A stretch of DNA of 5,190 bases from positions 1 to 5,190 of the forward strand of contig JABCYS010000065.1 of NCBI GenBank assembly GCA_013290085.1. Direction: 5' to 3'. The notes under the pieces were generated by a model. It ran no database searches and was not told where the DNA came from. It saw nothing but the letters and a program-made list of their open reading frames with translations. Positions within the stretch are counted from its first letter, which is position 1. Every line of letters starts with the position of its first letter. A program made the translations under genes and the position numbers. Positions 1-5,190 of this stretch are shown piece by piece. Source of the DNA: Candidatus Babelota bacterium. Lineage in GTDB: Bacteria; Dependentiae; Babeliae; Babeliales; JABCYS01.

Positions 1-1099
1 CTGCAGCAGAGCCACGGCCGGGCCCGACAGGGATCCCATTCCTCTTTGCCCACCGGATAAAATCACTGACAACTAAAAAGTAGCCAATAAACCCCATGCG
101 GGTAATCAGTTCAACTTCCAACTGCAGGCGAGCACGATACTCTTCCAGCTGCTCCTGCGGGATACGGTCTTGCGCACTAAGTTCATCAAGGCCTTGAGTA
201 CATAACTGAGAGAAATAAGATTCTTGGGTATGCTCTACAGGGATTTCAAATTTTGGAAAAAAAAGTTTTCCTGTTTCAAAAGAAAAGTCACACATGTCCG
301 CAATGCGCCCACTATTCCACACGGCATCGGGATGCTCCTTAAAAAGAGTAAGCATCTCATCTTGTGTGCGCATGTGAACCCTGCAATCACCAAACGTGAA
401 ACGATCAGGGTCGGATAATTTATTCTGGGTTTGGATAGAAAGCATCACTTCATGTGCTTGGCGATCATCGGCATTGACGTAGTGGCAGTCACCCGTGGCA
501 AGGAGCGGAATATTTTTTTTGCTGCTCCACTCATACAGTTGCCGGTTAAGAACACCTTGCTCTTGTTGATCCTCGGGTTGAATTTCAAGATAAAAACGTT
601 CAGGGCCAAACGTGTTTAAAAACCAATCCATGCGCGTATCTGCTTCCTGAAGATTGTTATGCTTGAGTAGCTGGGGAATATGGCCGCCCAAGCAAGCAGA
701 GGTAGCAATGAGACCTTCTGAATATTTTTCAAGGATGGCGTAATCCATGCGGGGTTTAAAATAAAAGCCTTGCTGAAAAGAGTAAGAAATTAATTTGCAT
801 AAATTTTTGTAGCCAACTTTATTTTGCACCAGAAGAATGAGGTGATAATATTTTTTTTCAGCAGATTTTATGGAAGCATCTTCAGTAAAATAGGTTTCAA
901 TACCAAGTATTGGTTTGATGTTGGCCTTTTTACATTTTTCAAAAAATTTTACCGCCCCAAAAATATTACCATGATCAGTAATGGCAAGTGCTTTAAAATT
1001 CTGTTCCTTGCCAAAATTAATGAGGCGATCAAGGTTAATGGCACCATCGAGAAGTGAATATTCTGAATGAAGGTGGAGGTGGGTAAAGTGGTTTGACAT
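1..1099 (-). CDS. dnaE: DNA polymerase III alpha subunit, N-terminal part (partial)
   Basis: This is the catalytic subunit of the replicative DNA polymerase, which extends DNA in the cytoplasmic replisome. The visible 366 codons run from ATG at 1097-1099 to the window edge, about a third of a usual alpha subunit of roughly 1,100-1,200 residues. The N-terminal PHP domain (about 1-280) opens with HLHLHSEYSLLDG (7-19), followed by ITDHGN (40-45), GIETYF (66-71), YYHLILL (84-90), SACLGG (134-139) and GDCHYV (203-208). The polymerase palm begins near the end, and the signature GPGRGSAA (359-366) is the last thing encoded before the edge. The start is set by alignment to the usual short leader before HLHxHSEYS. 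The ribosome binding site is weak (AAGAA). An in-frame TTG seven codons upstream, inside the yicC end, is a less likely start. The gene follows yicC by 13 bp and is probably co-transcribed with it. Identification is near certain; only the remainder of the gene is missing. Confidence 0.97.
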   Translation of the reverse strand, partial: MSNHFTHLHLHSEYSLLDGAINLDRLINFGKEQNFKALAITDHGNIFGAVKFFEKCKKANIKPILGIETYFTEDASIKSAEKKYYHLILLVQNKVGYKNLCKLISYSFQQGFYFKPRMDYAILEKYSEGLIATSACLGGHIPQLLKHNNLQEADTRMDWFLNTFGPERFYLEIQPEDQQEQGVLNRQLYEWSSKKNIPLLATGDCHYVNADDRQAHEVMLSIQTQNKLSDPDRFTFGDCRVHMRTQDEMLTLFKEHPDAVWNSGRIADMCDFSFETGKLFFPKFEIPVEHTQESYFSQLCTQGLDELSAQDRIPQEQLEEYRARLQLEVELITRMGFIGYFLVVSDFIRWAKRNGIPVGPGRGSAA

Positions 1100-1112
1100 G
1101 ATGTTCTTAAGA

Positions 1113-2003
1113 TCAGACAACGTTCTGAATTTGTTCTCTAATCTTCTCTAATTCTACTTTAACATTGATTGCAAGGGCACCCATGGAAGCATCAGAACCT
1201 TTTGCAGCCACCGTATTAATTTCGCGAGACAGTTCCTGCAAAGTAAAGTCAATGCGTTTACCTTTTTCTACATCAGCTGTTTGCAACAGATTTTTTAAAT
1301 TGTGAAGATGATTCTGAAAGCGAACTATTTCTTCATGGATGTCGATTTTGTTGAGTTCATTATACAATGCAGCGCGTTGCGAATCAGCCAGTTCACTTTT
1401 ATCGCTACCGAAATCCTTTAATTGTTGGTTGATTGCTTTTTTGCGGTCAGTCATAACCTTGTTAGAAATTTTTTCTAATTCGTTGATAGCCTTGGTCAGG
1501 ACAACACAACGCTTCTCGATATCTTTTTTGAGCGCTGATCCTTCTGCGGCGCGCACTTTGAGCAATTCCTCAAGAACTTCATTGGTAGCATCAATAATGG
1601 TTTTTTTTGTTTTACTATCGACACCTTTTTCTTCCATGGCAAAAATATTAGGAAGCTGAATGAGTTCCGCAATGGTTATTTCACCACCAACTTTGAATGA
1701 TTTTTTTATGGTGGTAATGGCGGCTAAATAACTTTGCACCACCGATTTAGAAGGTTCAACTGCTGCCTTAAACGCATTTGGATTACTTATGTTGATGTTA
1801 AAAAAAATGTGCCCGCGGGTAAGTTTGCTTTTGCAAAGCTGAAGAAGATCTGTTTCTAAAAAAGAGAGGGCATAGGGCAGTTTAAAGGTGGATTCGAAAA
1901 ATCGAGAGTTAAGCGATTTAATACTGATGGTGATCGATACAGCTTCGGCATCAGTGGGTAGAGTAAAGGTTTTTGAAGCAAAACCTGTCATACTCAATAA
2001 CAT
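1113..2003 (-). CDS. yicC: YicC/YloC-family endoribonuclease-type protein
   Basis: The product has 296 residues, close to E. coli YicC. The YicC_N domain is visible from the opening MTGFAS (5-10), SLNSRFFE (30-37) and LTRGHIFF (61-68). The C-terminal DUF1732 part carries RAAEGSAL (151-158), DIHEEIVRF (221-229) and the strongly conserved stretch from GKRIDF through LQELSREINT to AAKGSDA (248-272), ending in KIREQIQNV. Family members act in RNA turnover in the cytoplasm: the Bacillus homologue YloC has been described as an endoribonuclease and E. coli YicC affects small-RNA decay. The exact substrate here is unknown. The ATG at 2001-2003 is preceded by AAAGGA with six bases of spacing, and that site overlaps the yebC stop codon, which suggests translational coupling. 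The gene often sits beside gmk in other bacteria; here it lies between yebC and dnaE. No truncation or frameshift is seen. Confidence 0.95.
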   Translation of the reverse strand: MLLSMTGFASKTFTLPTDAEAVSITISIKSLNSRFFESTFKLPYALSFLETDLLQLCKSKLTRGHIFFNINISNPNAFKAAVEPSKSVVQSYLAAITTIKKSFKVGGEITIAELIQLPNIFAMEEKGVDSKTKKTIIDATNEVLEELLKVRAAEGSALKKDIEKRCVVLTKAINELEKISNKVMTDRKKAINQQLKDFGSDKSELADSQRAALYNELNKIDIHEEIVRFQNHLHNLKNLLQTADVEKGKRIDFTLQELSREINTVAAKGSDASMGALAINVKVELEKIREQIQNVV

Positions 2004-2013
2004 ATCTTTTCCT

Positions 2014-2730
2014 TTAAGCTAAATTGGTATAACAGTTTTGTACGTCGTCTAAATCTTCAATGGTACCGAGAAATTCAAAAACTTTTTCTGATTGTTCATC
2101 AGTAAGATCGACGGGAGTTTTTGGTCGCCACTCGAGTTCAGCGCTTTCAATTTTTAATCCAAGGTTGGCAACTGCTTGCCGAACTTCGTCCAGTGCTTTT
2201 GGTTGGCAATGAATAGTAAAAACACCTTCATCAAGAGAAATATTGTCGACGTCATAGTCAAGGAGTTTTTCTAAAAGATCTTCTTCGGTCATAGTTCCTG
2301 AAGGTGCGCGGATTTCTCCTTTTTTCTCAAACATCCAGCTTACCGCACCGGCTTCAGCAAGCGTGCCGCCATTTTTAGAAAAAGCATGACGCAACTCTGC
2401 GACCGCCTTATTTTTATTATCGGTAAGCACATCAACCAGAACAGCTACGCCTTGTGGTCCATAACCCTCGTAGGTAATTTGTTCATAATTAACGCCGGGA
2501 AGTTCGCCAGTACCACGCTTGATGGCGCGGGTGGCATTCTCAGCAGGCATGTTAATGTCTTTTGCCTTTTCGAGCAGGAGGCGGAGTCGTGCATTGCCGG
2601 CAGGGTCGCCACCACCGGAACGCGCAGCAAGAGTAATTTCTTTGATGAGTTTGGTGAACTTGGCGCCACGCTTAGTGTCGGTGATCGCCTTTTTGTGTTT
2701 GATTTGTTTCCATTTGGAATGACCGGCCAT
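2014..2730 (-). CDS. yebC: YebC/PmpR/TACO1-family translation or regulatory factor
   Basis: This 238-residue cytoplasmic protein matches the usual length of about 240-250. The hallmark N-terminus MAGHSKWKQIKHKK (1-14) is complete. It is followed by GGGDPAGNARLR (39-50), INMPAENATRAIKRG (59-73), YEGYGPQGVAVLV (87-99), TDNKNKAVAELRHAF (103-117) and GGTLAEAGAVSWMFEKKG (121-138). The family was long annotated as a transcriptional regulator (PmpR). More recent work on bacterial YebC and mitochondrial TACO1 supports a role in relieving ribosome stalling, for example at proline-rich stretches. The sequence cannot decide between these roles, though the conserved family core is intact. The ATG at 2728-2730 has GGAG (complement of 2741-2744) ten bases upstream. 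The gene starts 19 bp after the ruvB stop and ends 10 bp before yicC. Linkage of yebC to ruv genes is common in bacteria, usually with ruvC and ruvA, which are absent from this window. Confidence 0.97.
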   Translation of the reverse strand: MAGHSKWKQIKHKKAITDTKRGAKFTKLIKEITLAARSGGGDPAGNARLRLLLEKAKDINMPAENATRAIKRGTGELPGVNYEQITYEGYGPQGVAVLVDVLTDNKNKAVAELRHAFSKNGGTLAEAGAVSWMFEKKGEIRAPSGTMTEEDLLEKLLDYDVDNISLDEGVFTIHCQPKALDEVRQAVANLGLKIESAELEWRPKTPVDLTDEQSEKVFEFLGTIEDLDDVQNCYTNLA

Positions 2731-2749
2731 GGGAAAAATACTCCAACAA

Positions 2750-3772
2750 TCAGAGAGGTAACGAGTTTTGTCCGAGAAATTTTCTTTTTAAGTATGGTAG
2801 CGTTTTGAAGGGGATCTGTCGACCACGCGGAGTTTTTTCCAAATACCCTTTTCTGAGCAGAAACGGTTCCTGAACTGTTTCCAAAGAATCTTTATCCTCG
2901 CCAAGCAGAGAAGCTAAAGTTTCCAGGCCAACAGGACCACCATTAAAATTCTCAAGGATGGTGCGCAGAAGAAGGTTGTCCAGCTTGCTGAGGCCATCTT
3001 CATCAATGCCCAAGAAGGTGAGGGCATCCTTAACTATCTGGTCATTGGTTACATTTTTATTGCGGACCTGGGCAAAATCCCGTACGCGGCGCAACATTTT
3101 TTTTGCGATACGCGGGGTACCGCGGGAACATTGGGCAATGAGTAGGGCGGCGTTGGATGACAGATTCATCTCAAGGAATCGAGCATTTTGCAGCACGATG
3201 TCACGCAATTCTTCCTCGTTATAAAAATCTAAATGCTCGATGATGCCAAAGCGGGTACGCAGTGGAGCAGAGATCATACCTGATTTGGTGGTGGCACCAA
3301 TGAGCGTGAAGCTGTTGATAGGGAGGTTAACTGATTTTGCACCAGCGCCTTGACCGATGATGACATCAACCCGGAAATGTTCCATGGCGCTGTATAAAAC
3401 CTCTTCAACATTGGTTGGCATGCGATGGATTTCATCAATAAATAAAATATCACGAGGTTCAAGGCCAGAAAGAATGGCTACCAGGTCACCCGTGCGCTCA
3501 AGCATGGGACCGCTACAGATTTTTATGCCAACGTTCATAACACTGGACATGATTTGAGCTAGTGTCGTTTTGCCCAGTCCTGGCGGGCCGAACAGGAGTA
3601 AGTGATCAAGTGCCTCTGATCTCATGCGAGCAGCCTGGGTGTAGACACTGAGCTTTTCCTTCAATTCTTTTTGGCCAATGTAATCGTCAAAGGTTTTTGG
3701 GCAAAAATCTAAGGAACGCTCTTCGGCGGTTTCTTGCAATGAGATAAAATCAAGGCCCTGGATTTCTTCCAT
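2750..3772 (-). CDS. ruvB: Holliday junction branch-migration ATPase RuvB
   Basis: RuvB is the hexameric AAA+ motor that, with RuvA, drives branch migration of Holliday junctions during recombinational repair. The 340-residue product is the usual family length. Visible elements in order are the N-terminal PKTFDDYIGQ (25-34), Walker A GPPGLGKT (62-69), Walker B ILFIDEIHR (109-117, with D113 and E114), sensor 1 IGATT (158-162), arginine-finger motif LRTRFG (171-176, R174), sensor 2 RGTPR (217-221), and the C-terminal winged helix with GGPVGLETLASLLGED (278-293) and EPFLLRKGYLEKTPRGR (302-318). All catalytic residues are present. The frame stays open 59 codons further upstream to an ATG at 3949, but that extension has no family similarity, would overlap the divergent gene, and has no support. 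The ATG at 3770-3772 has a strong AGGGGA site. It is the first gene of the likely ruvB-yebC-yicC-dnaE operon. Confidence 0.97.
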   Translation of the reverse strand: MEEIQGLDFISLQETAEERSLDFCPKTFDDYIGQKELKEKLSVYTQAARMRSEALDHLLLFGPPGLGKTTLAQIMSSVMNVGIKICSGPMLERTGDLVAILSGLEPRDILFIDEIHRMPTNVEEVLYSAMEHFRVDVIIGQGAGAKSVNLPINSFTLIGATTKSGMISAPLRTRFGIIEHLDFYNEEELRDIVLQNARFLEMNLSSNAALLIAQCSRGTPRIAKKMLRRVRDFAQVRNKNVTNDQIVKDALTFLGIDEDGLSKLDNLLLRTILENFNGGPVGLETLASLLGEDKDSLETVQEPFLLRKGYLEKTPRGRQIPFKTLPYLKRKFLGQNSLPL

Positions 3773-3779
3773 TATTTTT

Positions 3780-3785
3780 TCCCCT
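3780..3785 (-). promoter_or_regulatory. Ribosome binding site of ruvB
   Basis: On the minus strand AGGGGA lies seven bases before the ATG at 3770-3772. This purine-rich site supports the short 340-residue RuvB start over the 59-codon upstream extension. Confidence 0.8.
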
Positions 3786-3845
3786 GTGCTATCCAAAATG
3801 AGGAATGTAGTTTTTTGAATGATAAAACAAATTGAGTCAGAAAAA

Positions 3846-3851
3846 AAGGAG
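3846..3851 (+). promoter_or_regulatory. Ribosome binding site of the coiled-coil protein gene
   Basis: AAGGAG lies five bases upstream of the GTG at 3857-3859. It is a near-perfect Shine-Dalgarno sequence and is the main reason for choosing this GTG, which is directly followed by a basic and then hydrophobic leader. The TTG at 3853-3855 is in another frame and too close to the site. Confidence 0.85.
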
Positions 3852-3856
3852 ATTGC

Positions 3857-5190
3857 GTGAAGAGCAACAAAATAGCGGTACTGGTGATTGCATTTACGGT
3901 CGTGCCTCTCGTGGGGGAAGATCATGATCCGGTTGAGACTTCTTCCCAAGAGGTACCTTTGCAGCTAGAAATTGTAGAAGAGACACAACAACAAGCAGAG
4001 GCAATGCAGGAGAGTAAGCGTCAGGAAGAACAGCAGCAGGAGAGTAAGCGTCAGGAAGAACAGCAGCAGGAAAGAATGCGGCAGAGGGAAATGGAACGGC
4101 AACAACGAGAAAGGGAAATAAAAGAAGCCCAAAAAGCGGTATTGTTCTTTGAGGATGTGCTTAACGCTCGTCAAGCAATGTTACAAGAGGCGCAAGCATG
4201 GGTAAGGCAAATTGAAGAGTTAAGAAGTCATTTTGATTTACAGCAGGTGAGGGGCTCTGAAGAAGCAATAACAAAAATACAAGCAGATATTGAATCTAAA
4301 CAAGCAAAGATTAATCAAATCCCAGAAGCTCTCATCGAAATAAAAAAGGGGTTAATGAAAACCATGAGGCTCATCTGGGATCTTTTTGAGGATGAGAAAA
4401 CAGATATTGTTGAGGTAGATGATGCAGATAAATCAAGTGCAAAATTTCTAACTACGCTAGAAAAATATATTGAGAAGTTGAAGGTAAAAATAGATGCTCA
4501 GCAAAAAAATGCCGTTGCTCCGGAGCCTTATGTTTTTGAAATGGAACAAAAAAGATACCGTGAGCTCGTGGAAGATTTTGATGTTATAAAGGACCAGCTG
4601 TATGAAGCCAAAGATTTTAATACGATGATTGATCGAACAATTGATCTCTATGATCCTACGGCATTGGGCATGCTACCGTTGGCTAAAAAAAATCTTCAGA
4701 TGAAAATTGAGAAGGCTATTAAGCTTGCCCAAGAAATTCCTCCAATAAATGCTCAGTTTAATGAGCAATTGAGCCTTGTGGTAAACCCTCCAAATAAAAA
4801 GGATATCGCATCCCTCAAGAAGGAGATCAAGCAACTTGAAAAAAATCATAGAGAGAAGTGGAAGCGTCTAGCTAAGTTAAAAGACAACGTAATAGACCTA
4901 GAAATAAGAAAAAAAGTTCTGGGAGAGATATATGATATACAACTTGAGCGACATGCAAAAGAGAAAGAAATTGAGAAACTTGAAAAAAAGCTTTCTATGG
5001 TGGTGCCGGATAAAAAAGAGATGGAGAGTTTGAAAAAAACAATAGAAGAAAGGTCAGAGGAGTTCAATGCTCTTGTACAAACTATTAATCAAGATGTTCA
5101 GGAACTTAGAGCTATAAAAGAAAACCTCATGTATGAACTTCGAGAAGCGCGGACCCGAGTACTTGGAGAGCGAAAACTGCAAGAAGAGAT
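3857..5190 (+). CDS. Putative exported coiled-coil protein, unknown family (partial, 3' end beyond window)
   Basis: I do not recognise this protein. It starts at GTG and stays open to the window edge, giving at least 444 residues with no stop. Residues 1-20 look like a Sec signal peptide: basic KSNK, then hydrophobic IAVLVIAFTVVPLV, with possible cleavage near G20; the -3/-1 residues are not the classic A-x-A. No lipobox is present. Residues 41-92 are rich in Q, E and R and contain a tandem 10-residue repeat. A helical stretch (about 90-215) follows, then a proline-containing middle (about 215-312, with VAPEP and NPPN). From about 313 to the edge comes a highly charged, heptad-like region typical of long coiled coils. 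No cysteine occurs, which fits an exported protein. No enzymatic motif is visible. It could be a periplasmic or cell-surface structural protein, or an SMC-like or tropomyosin-like fold. It is divergent from ruvB and looks like its own transcription unit. Confidence 0.85.
   Translation, partial: MKSNKIAVLVIAFTVVPLVGEDHDPVETSSQEVPLQLEIVEETQQQAEAMQESKRQEEQQQESKRQEEQQQERMRQREMERQQREREIKEAQKAVLFFEDVLNARQAMLQEAQAWVRQIEELRSHFDLQQVRGSEEAITKIQADIESKQAKINQIPEALIEIKKGLMKTMRLIWDLFEDEKTDIVEVDDADKSSAKFLTTLEKYIEKLKVKIDAQQKNAVAPEPYVFEMEQKRYRELVEDFDVIKDQLYEAKDFNTMIDRTIDLYDPTALGMLPLAKKNLQMKIEKAIKLAQEIPPINAQFNEQLSLVVNPPNKKDIASLKKEIKQLEKNHREKWKRLAKLKDNVIDLEIRKKVLGEIYDIQLERHAKEKEIEKLEKKLSMVVPDKKEMESLKKTIEERSEEFNALVQTINQDVQELRAIKENLMYELREARTRVLGERKLQEE
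4011..4070 (+). repeat. Perfect 30-bp tandem duplication inside the coiled-coil gene
   Basis: Two adjacent 30-base units, 4011-4040 and 4041-4070, are identical at every base. The five bases before the first unit (4006-4010) also match the end of the unit. In frame the repeat encodes QESKRQEEQQ twice (residues 51-60 and 61-70), followed by a diverged third copy QERMRQREME (71-80). Identity at synonymous positions suggests a recent slippage or duplication. The length keeps the frame open. Confidence 0.95.

Larger units (their letters stand above)
3773..3856. promoter_or_regulatory. 84-bp divergent intergenic region
   Basis: This short AT-rich stretch separates ruvB on the minus strand from the coiled-coil protein gene on the plus strand, so it or its flanks should hold both promoters. 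I searched it for sigma70-type -35 and -10 pairs and found no convincing match with 16-18 base spacing on either strand. Isolated A/T-rich hexamers occur, such as GATAAA at 3821-3826, without a good partner. No inverted repeat or operator is evident. The promoter role is inferred from gene orientation only. Confidence 0.5.

Noticed and set aside
224..1057. Three short plus-strand frames (224-418, 431-619, 824-1057)
   Set aside because: All lie antisense to the continuous dnaE reading frame and show no recognisable motif.
1339..1659. Plus-strand frame of 106 codons with Ser/Leu-rich sequence
   Set aside because: It is a shadow of yicC, whose conserved motifs are on the minus strand.
2386..2808. 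Plus-strand frame of 140 codons
   Set aside because: It lies antisense across yebC and the ruvB end, both with clear family motifs, and its translation resembles no known protein.
3773..3856. Possible sigma70 promoter pairs in the divergent region
   Set aside because: Candidate hexamers such as TTGAAT at 3815-3820 and GATAAA at 3821-3826 have no partner at a suitable spacing.
3965..4174. Minus-strand frame of 69 codons rich in Leu and Phe, resembling a small membrane protein
   Set aside because: It is the antisense of the Q/E/R-rich repeat region, and its hydrophobic composition follows from reading those purine-rich codons backwards. It has no independent start signal.
4846..5067. Minus-strand frame of 73 codons, Ser/Phe-rich
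   Set aside because: It is antisense to the coiled-coil region, and its composition is a by-product of Lys/Glu codons on the other strand.

Overview
The window is a compact bacterial segment with two divergent transcription units that share an 84-bp intergenic region (3773-3856). By eye it is moderately AT-rich. Genes end in TAA or TGA and Trp is read from TGG, so the standard bacterial code applies. Taxonomy cannot be fixed from this sequence. The informational genes are ordinary bacterial ones. An exported, cysteine-free coiled-coil protein next to them would suit a Gram-negative, possibly host-associated lineage such as Candidatus Dependentiae, but that is only a low-confidence guess.

Minus strand, read from 3772 down to 1: ruvB (Holliday-junction branch-migration motor), yebC (YebC/TACO1-family translation or regulatory factor), yicC (YicC/YloC-family RNA-turnover protein) and the first 366 codons of dnaE (replicative DNA polymerase III alpha subunit, cut by the left edge). 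The gaps between genes are 19, 10 and 13 bp and no terminator-like hairpin was seen between them, so they probably form one operon joining recombination, translation, RNA turnover and replication. All key motifs of ruvB, yebC and yicC look intact. The dnaE fragment keeps a complete PHP metal site.

Plus strand, from 3857 to the right edge: one long open frame with a GTG start, a good ribosome binding site, a probable signal peptide, a Q/E/R-rich segment containing a perfect 30-bp tandem duplication, and then hundreds of residues of charged, mostly helical and coiled-coil sequence. It runs off the window without a stop. I do not recognise its family, and it is the only part of the window that could be undescribed biology. 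The rest is conserved housekeeping content, and I found no RNA genes, mobile elements or CRISPR arrays.
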